Shown here: piece after piece, positions 1 through 10,775 of the stretch
How the letters are laid out: the number at the start of each line of letters is the position of its first letter
Numbering within the stretch: position 1 is the stretch's first letter
Source of the DNA: Paraescarpia echinospica
Lineage: Eukaryota > Annelida > Polychaeta > Sabellida > Siboglinidae
NCBI GenBank assembly: GCA_020002185.1
Contig: CM034533.1
Span: forward strand, 41,792,116 to 41,856,115
DNA length: 64,000 bases
Reading direction: 5' to 3'
The notes under the pieces: generated by a model
Told to the model about the DNA's origin: nothing
Databases searched by the model: none
The model's input: the letters and a program-made list of their open reading frames with translations, nothing else
Program-made: the position numbers and the translations under genes

Positions 1-2
1 AA

Positions 3-643
3 TCGTGGGGGTTCATACAACAGACAACGAACCCATATTTCGCACAGGAGAACGGCATGGCAGAGCGAGCTGTGCAGACAGCGAAACGTCTGCTCCTCCT
101 TGACGACCCGGCGATCGGCCTACTGAACTATCGGGCGTCGCCTCATAGCGCGATTGGCGTGTCGCCTGCAGAGGCCTTGATGGGTCGCCAACTCGCCACG
201 AGATTGCCAGTCATCAATCAACAACTGCAACCATGTCATGGCTGCGACGCAGACATTCGCGAGTCTGATCGCAAGGCAAAGGCGATCTACAAACGTAATT
301 ACGACAAACGCCACGGCGTGCGCAGTCTGTCTCCTTTGCAAATTGGTGACCGAGTTTTGCTAAAACTCGACAACGAGAAGTCGTGGTCTCAGCCAAGCAC
401 CGTCATTCGAAGTGACCCGATGAACCGGTCATATATCGTCAGGACGGAGGATGGCATCGACTATCGGCGAAATCGACGACATCTTCAGGGTGTGTCATAC
501 GTCGCCCTGATGACGAGGCGCCAGAGTCGACCGACGACATCCCCGCTGCGCCCGACGCACCGCTCGCGGTGAACGCCCTAGCTACGTCGCAGACGCACAC
601 CAGATGTGGACGGATGGTCATCCCGCCAATGCGATTTAGATAG
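3..643 (+). pseudogene. 3' end of gypsy-type LTR retrotransposon pol (integrase C-terminus)
   Basis: The reading frame is open from the first bases of the window, so the element begins upstream. It carries the end of a retrotransposon integrase: the PYFAQENGMAERAVQTAKRL stretch and the LLNYRASPHSAIGVSPAEAL stretch are typical of the integrase catalytic core end of gypsy-type elements, and they are followed by a basic C-terminal domain with the GDRVLLKL segment. The frame that stops at 572 ends in an arginine-rich tail. Shifting by one base near position 505 instead gives an acidic linker and an RCGRMVIPPMRFR ending, which is the usual tail of these polyproteins, with stop at 641-643. I infer a one-base loss, hence a broken copy. 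A polypurine tract and LTR follow directly. Confidence 0.85.
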
Positions 644-661
644 TGTGTTCTTTTTATGTTT

Positions 662-672
662 ACGAAGGGAGA
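662..672 (+). other. polypurine tract of the LTR element
   Basis: The purine-rich run acgaagggaga lies immediately before the TG that opens the LTR and just after the pol stop, which is where plus-strand DNA synthesis is primed in LTR retrotransposons. Confidence 0.65.
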
Positions 673-824
673 TGTCATAATGCCGTCCCATTATAATTCC
701 GACGCACTAATTACAGGGACAATCATTCGACGAGACACCTCGTAGCTCCCGGTTATTCAGCCCGTTGGCCTGTATACTTTCGTGTTTAATAAAGCCTACG
801 TTTACCCACACACGTTACATTACA
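673..824 (+). repeat. 3' LTR of the gypsy-type element
   Basis: A segment of about 152 bp begins TGTCATAATG and ends TTACA, so it has the TG...CA ends of an LTR. It carries an AATAAA polyadenylation signal near 787 and sits straight after the polypurine tract. The 5' LTR is outside the window, so the right boundary rests on the TG/CA rule and on the change to LINE sequence at about 826, not on an LTR-LTR comparison. Confidence 0.65.
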
Positions 825-825
825 G

Positions 826-956
826 TATCGTCTGCAAAGAGGATGTATTTTACAAGATTAGATATGTCACACATCTCACTAACGTATAGAATTAATAGTT
901 TATGGCCAAAATTCGAATCTTGGGGGACACCACATGAAATACTGCGCACATCAGAA
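826..956 (-). pseudogene. non-LTR retrotransposon reverse transcriptase fragment
   Basis: Reading the minus strand from about 956 gives a reverse transcriptase core in one frame. It has SCGVPQDSNFG (family form CGVPQGSxLGP), then LYVSEMCDISNLVKYILFADDT, which contains the LFADD catalytic box. Substitutions in otherwise invariant glycine and proline positions, and the absence of the rest of the enzyme, show that it is a fossil. It abuts the right edge of the LTR, so the LTR element probably inserted into this LINE. Clade (CR1, L2 or jockey-like) cannot be decided from about 43 codons. Confidence 0.6.
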
Positions 957-999
957 TTATATTGTCAATAGACATAAATTGTTTTCATTTGTCTTCAAG

Positions 1000-1700
1000 A
1001 TAACTATTTAGTCAGTTGCATGCCACTTTCAAATATGTTTTCCATATCATCACAATGTGACAGTACGTTATTTTCTTTCACGGTGTTATTCTCATCTTGT
1101 TTGATTGAACTTACCATTAAACTCTTCAAGAAGACGTTGATATGCACATACGTATGGATAAACTGTCAAAGTGAAAAATACACTACTTATTAAATAGATA
1201 CCACACGGATAACCATTCAAGATAATACACATCACGATTAGTTCTTATTATTGGAATGACCCAGCATCATAACACAAAAACATAAATTTGGTTAATCGAA
1301 AGGATGTATACTGACATTTCTTATTTAGTTGTTGTTACCCGTTGTGAAAGGTGTATTGTGTCGGTCTTGTGCAAGAAACACTGTTACTTTGAGAAACGCG
1401 TCTAGCACTATGTGAAATATCACGTTTGTATCACCGCCTGGCTGTGGACAGGAGAATGTGCGTACCTACTTCGTCTTACCAGTCATTTAAAAGTCACAAC
1501 ATTCACCGCACTACATATATGTCTCTCACATTTATTGAATTTATTATAGTAGGCCCTGCAGCTATTCACCCCATACAAAGTCAAACACCTACACAGCGAC
1601 CGCGCCTATTTCGAAGCCACGTTTATAAAGTTCAGCATTACGGAATGCCGCGTTTGAGTCATGTGTAGCCCTATTGTTTTGTTTGTGTTTGTGACGAATA
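1000..1700. other. intergenic stretch without recognised features
   Basis: AT-rich unique-looking sequence. Short open frames here have no family signature, and I found no exon, tRNA or element boundary. Confidence 0.4.
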
Positions 1701-1754
1701 AAGTCTCTTGCGCATAGCAGAAGAAAAACGTTCACAAAATCAAACCATCATAAC

Positions 1755-2135
1755 TATGGTACATGTACACATGCATGTATACACATGCATGCATGCCTGC
1801 GTGCATTCACACAAACGCAATCAAGCACACATGCACCCACGCGCACACACAGGCACACAAACGCACAGACACACACACACGCGCATGCATGCATGACGTC
1901 ACATGTACATACATACACACATACACACATATATACATACATACATGCATGCATACATACATACACACATACATACTTACACACATATACATACATACAT
2001 ATTACATGCATACATACATACATACACAAATGCATTCACACACACGCACACACACATACACACACACGCACGCATGCATGCACCCATACATACGTACATA
2101 CATACATACATACGTGTTCGTGTGCGTGTGTGCAT
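1755..2135. repeat. compound CATA/CA/CATG microsatellite
   Basis: About 380 bp of interrupted acat, ac and atgc tandem runs, densest at 1900-2110. The apparent histidine/threonine/isoleucine- and cysteine/valine-rich open frames on both strands are products of the repeat and are not genes. Confidence 0.95.
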
Positions 2136-2339
2136 GTGCGCTTGTGTGCATGAGCATTTTTCTTGCAAATTTACCGTTCGTTCCAACATACGTGTATATC
2201 CGTACGTACGTTCATACTGACGCACATACGCATATTACTACGAAGCAGTGTTCACTGCAATGGGTTTACTCTTCTAACAAAACAATCACAGAATACATAA
2301 TTAAAACATTTCGGTTTTCTTGTATACATAATTACTTAA

Positions 2340-2677
2340 CAGTAAGGCTAGCAAACATACGGCGGCGTGATTGACCTGGCTGCGTCCAAGTCTTATCGAA
2401 CTGGCCCCCATCTACTGGTCAACCACTGTTGTTAGCTAGCTGATTACGAGTTCCGCGTATCTCAAGTGTTCTTGCGAGGTTGCACCAGGTCAATACACTA
2501 GTAAATATTTACCAACCGTGATACACATACCATGTCTCTACGAACATTTAACTTTCTGTGCAAACCCTTATGCGTAAACGCGTAAGTATGTACAAAACGT
2601 ATTTGCGTACATACATTCGCACTCGCACTCGCACGCGCACGCGCATGCGCACGGACAAGCACATCCACACACACACA

Positions 2678-2728
<51 letters not shown>

Positions 2729-3645
2729 ATTTCGAAGCCATCTTCGCCTTGGACTTCAAAATGAAAGAGTACAGTAAAACGGACATCCCAATAATGCTTT
2801 GGGTGAAATAATAAATATTAATTTTAACACTAACACACTCAAAAAATCTTCTTAATTCCCGGGAGTGTTGATATTAAACATTAATATTGATAATGACTAA
2901 CAGTCACTTTCAAGATAAGCTATATACTACATAATAATATTATACATTCATATTAGTTGTGTTTCTTTTGTAGCAAAGCCGTTTCTGAAGGATACAGTTG
3001 GGGGGCGAAATTTGTTCGTGCGAATCCATATATAACTAATGGCATGGCCAGTATTAACGCCTGTTATTGTTTACAATGACAGAAGAAAACCTTCTGGTAC
3101 AAATCCCGGAGGACCCAAAGGGAAATGTGTTATATGAAATGCGGTTATGGACAATCCAGTAAACGCGCGGCCTCGTCGCAGCGTGTGGAAACAAACGATT
3201 CTATGCGGAACGCTTTCTTTTGTTGTTTACTACGTTATCTGATTATTGTATTTTCAGAAAGCTTTCGATAAAGCTTTTACTAAAATTACAATTTACTCCT
3301 AAATGTGTTTATGTATATATGGTTACGAAAGTATTTTTAGAACAATCTTCTTCAAACTTGACGAAGGCACTAGAAACAAAGGGTTCTAAGCAGCATTAAT
3401 AAATAAATAATGCAAGATAGAAATCACACATGAATGGAATGCATTTAACGAGTATCTAGTAATTGTGTTTAGGCAGTGTGGACATGCTGGCATATATAAT
3501 TAGCAGGTTTATTTGATAAGGGTGGTCTATGATACCATACGCATACAGTACAGTAGCCAGTGTATTACGCTCGATAAGTCAACAGCGTCATTGTCCATTT
3601 GCTGCCTGGAACTTTTTGCTTTGGATTATAATCTTTTAAAATAAT
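2340..3645 (+). repeat. tandem segmental duplication, copy 1
   Basis: This roughly 1.3-kb block starts near the segment ggcggcgtgattgacctggc (2360) and ends near tttgctttggattataatct (3618-3637). The same sequence order recurs at 3650-5095, at high but imperfect identity and including an internal CA microsatellite (about 2625-2728). The copies lie head to tail with almost no spacer, so this is a local tandem duplication. No coding potential is evident. It preserves the unoccupied target site for the element found in copy 2 (around 3520-3527). Confidence 0.85.
2625..2728. repeat. CA/CG-CA microsatellite
   Basis: Runs of cgcact, cgcacg and then about 30 bp of pure ac, inside duplication copy 1. 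Confidence 0.95.
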
Positions 3646-4554
3646 TTATTAAGGCTAACAAACAGAGGGCGGCGTGATTGACCTGGCTGCGTCCAAGTCT
3701 TACCGAAATGGCCCCATCTACTGGTCAACCACTGTTGTTAGCTAGCTGATAACGAGTTCCGCGTATCTCAAACTGTTCTGGCGAGGTTGCACCAGGTCAA
3801 TACAATAGTAATTATTTACCAACCGTGATACACATACTATATCTACGCACATTTTACTTTCTGTGCAAACCCTTATGCGTAAACGCGTAAGTATGTACAC
3901 ACGTATTTGTGTACGTACACGCGCACGCGCACTCGCACGGACAACCACACCCACACAAACACACACACCACACACCACACACACACACACACACACGCAC
4001 GCACAATCCACTAAACGACTCGATCAACGTCTCAAGTCAATGGCTGTTACTTTCGATAACGGTGACAAAGTCCAGGATTTGGTCAGACGCTGCTCTACTA
4101 CTGCCCGCAGGCAGACGCCGTCACCCAATTCCTGTTACACACTGACGTTGTATGTATGTCTCTACTTGTAAATGTGCGGCCTCATCTCAGCGTTGTGTGC
4201 TTACGTAATGTGGAAACAAACGATTCTAGGCAGAACGCTTACTTGTGTTGTTTACTACGTTATCTGATTATTTTATTTTCAGTAAACGTTAGATGAAGTT
4301 TTTATTAAAATTAATTCCTAAATGTTTTTAATTGTATATGTTTACGAAGGCATTTTTAGAATCATCTTCTTCAAATTTGAAGAGGGCACTAGAAACAAAG
4401 GGTACTAAGCAGCATTAATAAAGAAATAATGCAAGTTGGGTATCAGAGAGAACTCACATATGAATGGAATGCATTTAACGATTATCTAGTATTTGTGTTT
4501 AAGCAGTGTGGACATGTTAGCATATATAATTAGCAGGTTTATTTGATAAGGGTG

Positions 4555-4953
4555 CATACTTGTCAAGTCCTACGAAACAAAACAGTAGTCATGGCAGGCA
4601 AAACCATAAATTATCAGTAAAAACCATAATGTTTACACGTAAATGCCTATTGACGCATGTAATAAAAAACAAGTTTGCTCGCGCGTGCGCATAACACGAA
4701 AATGCGTTGGCGAGGGCACGAATTGTACAGAAATTCTACCAGGCCAAGAAAAGAGCGCGAACCATAAAGGAGTTTGATGAGTGTGTCAGTCGGCGAATTT
4801 ACTGACAAAATATAACGAACGCGATAAATTCGTTTTAAAATGTATCTCAAAACACAAGCGTAAAACCGTATGGTTTCCTACTATGCCCGTAGTTTTCATT
4901 GTGTCAATAAAACCGTAGTGACTAAGGCTAAACCGTAGTACTTGGCAGGTATG
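4555..4953. mobile_element. MITE with 20-bp TIRs, inserted in duplication copy 2
   Basis: The left end catacttgtcaagtcctacg matches the reverse complement of the right end, catacctgccaagtactacg, at 17 of 20 positions. The flanks carry a 6-bp target duplication with one mismatch (AGGGTG at 4549-4554, AGGATG at 4954-4959). Copy 1 of the surrounding duplication lacks the segment, giving an empty site. There is no transposase, so the element is non-autonomous. The interior has several short accgta/accata motifs. The ATACYTGYCAA terminus is shared with the element at 58007-58332. Confidence 0.8.
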
Positions 4954-4962
4954 AGGATGGGC

Positions 4963-5007
4963 TATGATATCATATGATATCATATGATATCATATGATAT
5001 CATATGC
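4963..5007. repeat. 10-bp tandem repeat (atgatatcat)
   Basis: Four to five copies of a self-complementary atgatatcat unit just right of the MITE. Copy 1 of the duplication has only a single related stretch at its counterpart. Confidence 0.85.
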
Positions 5008-5139
5008 GCAGAGTACAATAACCAGATAAGTCATCAGCGTCCTTATCCATTTGCCGTCTGGAACGTTTTGCTTTGGATTATAATCTTTTCAAATGTTGTC
5101 AAATATAAATGATGGCGATCATAATGGCTGATTATTATT

Positions 5140-5335
5140 ATAATTATTAGCATTGATGATGATCCTAGCGACTACAGTGATGTTCGTGATGATGATGACG
5201 ATGTTGATGATAATGACGATGAAAATGACGATGGTGAAGATGATGACGATGATGTCATCATAATCGTTGTTGTTATCGTTGATGATGGTGTTGACGATGA
5301 TGCAGACGACGATGACGATGACATGCAATGACGAC
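5140..5335. repeat. GAT/GAC trinucleotide microsatellite
   Basis: Interrupted gatgac and gatgat runs produce apparent Asp-, Ile/Val- or Ser-rich open frames in several frames. No gene evidence. Confidence 0.9.
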
Positions 5336-5925
5336 CATGATGTTTATTATGGTTTACTATAACTATATACAAACTATAAGATATGGTGACACTGAAGATT
5401 GTGATGCTAAAGTCGATGATCAAGGCCAGCACAACGACTGTACTCGTAACAACTCTAAATAGGCTGTGGTGGTGTCAGTAGCACTGTTGACCGAACAGCC
5501 AATTCTGCTTACAATTCGCAGTTTATATTATCAACTCCCAGTGGCACATTCCTCAGTAAATGCCGCTCCAGTCATCCCGCCCTGCGTCGTCCCGAACTAG
5601 GCCAGAATGGCTGTCGACCTAAATGTGGCGACGTTGCAGGGGAACATGTGGCGACGAAGTTGACGACGATACGTATTAATCACTGATTTATGTGATTCTT
5701 ATTAACATCAGCAATCTGGAAACTACATAACTCAAACAGGCATGTATGTACCGTCTTTCAAAGATAATAATAATTAATATGCAAATAAATGGAGAGTGAG
5801 AAATTATGTTTACAATTAATTACCCAACATTCGCCATGCATGGGGCAAGATGACTTCAGTGGTGGGGCAAGTTGACGACAGAAAACCGCAACCCTTAATC
5901 AGTTAGCCGACCGTTGGTACCTGCT

Positions 5926-7814
5926 TTAGCACAGATCACAGGTGAACTGTTCGTGTCCTTCATAATTGGAGCATCCCTCATGCCACCATTCGTTGCACTG
6001 GTGGCATTGGATCCAGTCCTCGGTCGGCGCATCTTCAAATTTCGCATTGCACACCGGGCAGACCACATCTTCTCTGTTGTCATCTGTCGGAATGTTCGGC
6101 GTTTGGGGGGAAGTTGTGGTGATTGGTGGATACTTCTTTTCGAGTTTAAGTTGCTGTTTGTCTTTCCTTCGTCGTTCCCTCTCGTCCATCCTATGTCCCT
6201 TGCGGTCTTCTTTCTCCTTCTTTTCTAGTTCTTTTGCTTGCAGTGCGTTCTTCATTGGGATCCGGTTATTATGGCTGATGACCTCTTCGCTGTTTTTCGT
6301 TTTGAAAACGGCCTCTCAGCATTTGGCAAGGGCATTATATCCCATGGCGACAGAGGTTCGGTAGTTGTTGACGTTTCGATGACGACAATCGCTTCAGCAT
6401 CGTCAAGTGCCGACTGTCTTCGGTTGATCCGTAAAGTGTCGGCAGTCACCTGCGGCCGTTGTCTTGGTGGAAAATGCGTTGACGAGTATCTCCGTAGCAT
6501 GCCCATTTCCATCGTCAATGTCTGAGTTGCCTCTGTCAGAAGCAGCGCCTTCGTCATCGACATCTTCGCAGCGATCTGACAAGAACAGCGCCTTCATCGT
6601 TGACATCTTTGCAGCCTCTGACAGGAGCAGCGTCTTCATTGTCAATACCTTCGTAGGTTCTGGTGAGAGTGGCACCTTCATCGTTGCCATCTTCGCTGAC
6701 TCTGACTATAGCAGCTATTTCTTCGTTGCGTCTGACGGGAATAGCGGATTTACCGACTGAGGGTTGGTTGCGTTCCGTTGTGATAGACACGGCAAAGTCA
6801 CTGTCATCGAAGATGTCGTCATTGAATGGTTCTATGCCACAAGCAGAAAACCCATTGATGGCGTTTCCAGCTGTAGCTGCTTTCTTGTAGGCTCCGCCAA
6901 ATAGTTGGCCGACTTGACGGTCTGTTATGGCATTGCCGGGATGCGACTCCATCCAGCTATCACATTGTTGGTTGTAGAAATTTCTTCAGCAGGCCAAAGA
7001 AGGAAACATCCAGTGGTTGCAGTATGTGTGTCGTGTGTGGAGGAAATCCTAGCATGACGATGCCATGGGAACGGCAGTAGGTGATGGCTTCTAAGGAAAC
7101 GTGCGACACGTGGTTGTCAACAAGTAGCAGCACCTTCGATTCGTCGGAGCTTCTCACATACTTAAAGAAATATGCGAGATAAATGATGAACGTTTCCGTT
7201 GTCATCCATCCACTCTTCCGTGCAACGGCGTCTGTGGCTGGTGGGCACCCGTAGAGCAGCTCTGGCAGCATCCTCTGTCTGGGAAAGATGAAGAATAGTG
7301 GCACGTAGTCGCCGCCCGTATTGCAGCTACAAACCACAGTCACATTTGTCCCTCTCTCGCTTGACACAAACTTTGCCACATGTTTGGCATCAGTTGGCGA
7401 CAATACCTTTGGTAGCTTTGTAGGGACAGTTGATAATCCGTATTCGTCTTCGTTGTAGATACGGTGTGGTGTGAAGTTGTTTTCCATCCGCACCTGCTTA
7501 AGATTCCGAAAGAAAAGTCCAACTTCCACTTTATTGAAACCCATTGCTTTTGTTATCGAAGTGGCTTTCGGTGTTCTCAGGCTAACTTTACATTTCCTCA
7601 AGAAGGATTGCAACAAATCGTACCCAGCTAGCTTTGTTTCCTTGTTGAATGGATGAGGAATGTCGTTCTGCTCCGCAAACTCAAATGCCAGGCGCCTACA
7701 TTTGTTGCTTGTAAGTCCGAAAAATCTTTTGTCAATGTTTGTGTTGTTCCGCTTGAGGTCATTCAGCTGGGCACCATTAAATGTTTTCGTGAACCGACCT
7801 CCATGATTCGGCAT
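5926..7814 (-). pseudogene. pogo-type transposase with C-terminal PHD-like finger, frameshifted
   Basis: The 5' part (7814-6960, 284 codons) reads as a CENP-B/Tc5-type helix-turn-helix (residues about 35-95) followed by the DDE domain. The aspartates lie in NEDEYGLSTV (D123), LLLVDNHVSH (D233) and ILQPLDVSFFG (D269), with 35 residues between the last two, as in pogo/Tigger enzymes. The stop at 6960 follows an aaattt run. Removing one base continues into YNQQCDSWMESHPGNAITDR in the next frame. Further downstream come an acidic region of about 45-bp coding repeats, a lysine-rich linker, and a C-terminal finger (6088-5926) with Cys-x2-Cys, HQCNEWWHEGC and CDLC, the PHD-like module that many invertebrate pogo elements carry. 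At least three frame changes mark a dead copy. The usual first N-terminal DNA-binding helix is not visible. Confidence 0.85.
6520..6745 (-). repeat. 45-bp-class minisatellite inside the transposase frame
   Basis: Four to five degenerate copies containing catcgttgacatctttgcag-like and tctgacaggagcagc-like segments encode the repeated acidic ExVDDEGA-type unit on the minus strand. The frame changes occur around this array, so slippage in it may have broken the gene. Confidence 0.75.
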
Positions 7815-8328
7815 GTCCTAAAACATAACATCATAATCTTGTTACGGTAATGCTTAGTAAATATTCCTCATAATGCTGAGCAGGCCAAACTTCCTACACT
7901 GGAAATATTATTAATTAATGGCCACGAAGCTACAAGGTATACCAAAAGGTAATTAATTTTCACTGAAATGATACTGTTCGTTTGGACAAAGGCATATTGA
8001 CTGTTATCTTACAAACCTCGTCGTCTGTTTTCTCACAACATGTATTGCGCGTTCATTTCATGCTCACTCCATGACTTCGAGTCATTTTACGTTTATAGTT
8101 TCGGACCATCTGAACAAAACAAGATTTCGTATAATTGCACACCAGTATCAACAACTATTTCATTCAACTATACCCATAAGCAAAGTTATTACTAATTATG
8201 CTATGTCTATAATGACCACATTACCTCTATTGCTGTGCAGATCTATGAAATAAGGCACACCGGTAATAATGAAAGCGTCTGCTTTAATCATATGTAACTA
8301 TATTACTGCCAATCAACGAGTACACGTA

Positions 8329-8366
8329 ACTGGGGCAAGTTGACGAGTTCGTCAACTTGCCCCAGT
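8329..8366. repeat. perfect 18-bp-arm palindrome at the transposon edge
   Basis: Arms 8329-8346 and 8349-8366 are exact reverse complements separated by the two bases gt. The arm is the subterminal ggggcaagttgacga motif extended by three bases, so this is probably two element ends head to head. Confidence 0.9.
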
Positions 8367-8563
8367 CAACTGGCTCCCATAGGTAATTTATTAAAGCAAT
8401 ATATCTAACTCAGCAATACGCAAGTGGAATGTGTTACAAACATGCAATATTTCAGATTAACGTTTAGGCCTGTTTTTGATAGGATTTTGATATTCTATGA
8501 TTCTGCTTTGTATGATTTATCGATCCACTGGACGACATTTTACAACTTAAAACAAGTAATTTG

Positions 8564-8690
8564 TCTAAAGTCACATAGATGGCAGCACGGTCTGCCTCCC
8601 GACGCCGGTGACTGTTGCTACGTGACTGGAGCCTGGGTTCAACCACCCTACCGGTCTCGGGCAAGGTTAAGTATCGATATCAACAGAGAG
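8564..8690 (+). repeat. possible tRNA-derived SINE head
   Basis: The tggcagcacggt segment (8580) resembles a box A, and gggttcaaccac (8636) resembles a box B at tRNA-like spacing, followed by ctcgggcaaggttaag. It does not fold into a credible tRNA by eye, and the downstream body does not match the main SINE family of this window. Low certainty. Confidence 0.3.
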
Positions 8691-8759
8691 TACATCGAGT
8701 ACTACAGTCACCACCGACTTACATGAGCCAGGGAGAGTAGAGGAAGAGGGGGAAACAGA

Positions 8760-9970
8760 AGACGGAGATAGGCAGAAACACGAACAGAAGGTCCCGACTG
8801 TCCGTCCGACCGACACGCGACTAGGTAGAGAGAGAGAGTGAGAGTGTGAGAGAGGAAGATAAACGTCACATCTAAGTAAGTTGCCGGACACAGAGACATG
8901 TGTTGAGTAGGTACAGGGGTAGGGTATACTATGGAAACGGCATATTTGTTTTAGGTTCACTGTCTTTTTCATCATCGTTTTGTGCAGTGTTGTTGATGCA
9001 CGTATTGTTATATGAAATACTTATCATAAAACCAGATTAATTAAAATAACATTTTATTGCCCAATTTTTGTATATGCACATCTGTATGTGATAATTGACG
9101 TCAATTCAAAATTGCACAGCTATATATAGCTATAACACAGTCTTCACGTGAAAAGGTTTACTAAATACGTCTACATAACCGGTATTATCCAAACTTGTAA
9201 AAAAAAATAGTTGCTAGATTAATACCATTAACGTTAGCGGACTATGACGAATTGGATTTTACTGTATGAGCAAACAACGTACTACCGCCAAATCACATAC
9301 ACAATGTTAACATATTATAATGTACAGGGAGAGCAGGGAACACCAACTGTTGTGTAACGTGAATGCATAGTTGTGTATGCGCGTGTAAGTCCTACACGGT
9401 ACGCACGCTTTTGGATTTAGTCAAGAACGGTTGCCAGGGAAAGTTCAAAATGGGCTTATTTAACTCTAAAGTCTAAACAGATGCAGACGGCTACCGCGGC
9501 AAAAAAACTATACGCTTGCAACTATCCTCTTTTAGTTAAGATCACCAGTGAGACGTCTTTTACAGTGATAAATAACTAATAATACGTTCGCCAACAGCCA
9601 GGGACAAACTGGCGTGTCGCTAATTAGGAGGCATGTTTGTTGCCAGATTAAGTCAACCTAGAGAATGGTATGTCAGTGACGACGGAATGTCGGCGCTGTC
9701 CCGTTATCAGGCCCCACAGCGTGTAACCCGACACTCACAACTGTATACCACTGGGCAGGTCCACTTGAACGACGGGACTCGGTGCTATGGAAACACGGAA
9801 CACAATAAGTGTGTCGCTGCTTCATCATTGGAATAGTCCTCAAACACCGTCGCCGCCATGGGTCCTAATCTTGTTCCAAAACGACTGACAGTCAAATTAT
9901 CTGATGATGTTCGACGTCAGGGAAATGTCGCCTAGGACCTATTGTTGGAGTTGACGCTGATGAAATGGTT
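8760..9970. other. intergenic stretch
   Basis: A short GA-rich tract lies at 8825-8860. Otherwise this is AT-rich sequence with no recognisable coding exon, RNA gene or element end. Confidence 0.4.
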
Positions 9971-9980
9971 GGTGTAACAG

Positions 9981-10040
9981 TTTGTCTTACCCACTGGATA
10001 TGGCAAATCCACTGTCTTCATGCTGAACAATAGGAGGATT
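9981..10040 (+). pseudogene. vestige of a RecQ-like helicase P-loop
   Basis: In the frame beginning at 9981 the sequence reads FVLPTGYGKSTVFML. The LPTGYGKS string is the Walker A signature of RecQ-type helicases and of helicase-derived repeats. Nothing else of the helicase is recognisable on either side, and stop codons and frame changes surround it, so it is at most a fossil scrap. Confidence 0.3.
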
Positions 10041-10775
10041 TGGCAGCACATACCTTATGAACGCTTTGCTGTTACTGCGGCCGATCCATATTAATTCGTC
10101 AGTCTAAATGTATGAGATTAGTTTAGTTGGTTAGACCCTACAACATATTTACTGCTACAATATAAATTATGATATATATAAACATAATTTATGTTTGTAT
10201 TTTCATTGGAACTTATATAGGTGGAGATAATATATCTGGGGTGGAGGGGAAAATAAAATATATAGCATTTACCCCCCACCCATCCCTTATACCATACGAA
10301 TACCATACGTTAGAAATACCGGGGGAGGGTAAGTGTCACACACGTGTCATACAACTTTGCATCTACGTTATCGGTGGTGTTGATGCTGGTGGTACTAGCA
10401 GTAATAATACAAATCAAATTTTGTATAAAATTATAATGATATCAATCATGTAGCATTTCCAAAAACATCTTTGATGATACATTTGCCTCTTAGATATCAT
10501 AGGTTATTTTCCTTTTAATAATCATTGGTTGAAGCAATAATATTATTATTCACCTTACAATAAACCACACACCAGTTTGCAGAGTGAATACCTTGCACGC
10601 AAGAACAGTTGCACGAATAGTTGCTTAAACACACACTATCTCTGCAACTGAACTATTGATGTTTCTGTCTAATCAAGCATACGATGGCAGCCGGTTCTAA
10701 TACATCACGTATTTGACCGGCTGCGAGAATGTCTCCCTAATGATTGTCTTAATGTCATTTCACAGACGCCAGTCG

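Larger units (their letters stand above)
3650..5095 (+). repeat. tandem segmental duplication, copy 2
   Basis: Second copy of the 2340-3645 block. It shares the gcggcgtgattgacctggct start, the central CA tract (3945-4005), the gtggaaacaaacgattcta segment (4209 versus 3186) and the tttgctttggattataatct end. It is longer than copy 1 because of a roughly 400-bp TIR element (4555-4953) and a short atgatatcat array (about 4963-5007). Confidence 0.85.
5857..8372 (-). mobile_element. pogo-type DNA transposon copy with subterminal inverted repeats
   Basis: The transposase remnant is bracketed by inverted copies of a ggggcaagttgacga motif: 5863-5877 on the plus strand reading inward, and 8351-8364 reading out (gtcaacttgcccca). 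The right copy is part of a perfect 38-bp palindrome (8329-8366). A second, slightly different ggggcaagatgac lies at 5842. Exact ends and a TA target duplication are not clear, so the coordinates mark the inverted motif pair and its CAGT-like edges (5857 cagtgg, 8366-8371 reverse caact). Confidence 0.6.

Noticed and set aside
1763..2374. 203-codon histidine/threonine/isoleucine-rich open frame
   Set aside because: Translation of the CATA/CA microsatellite, mirrored by open frames on the other strand.
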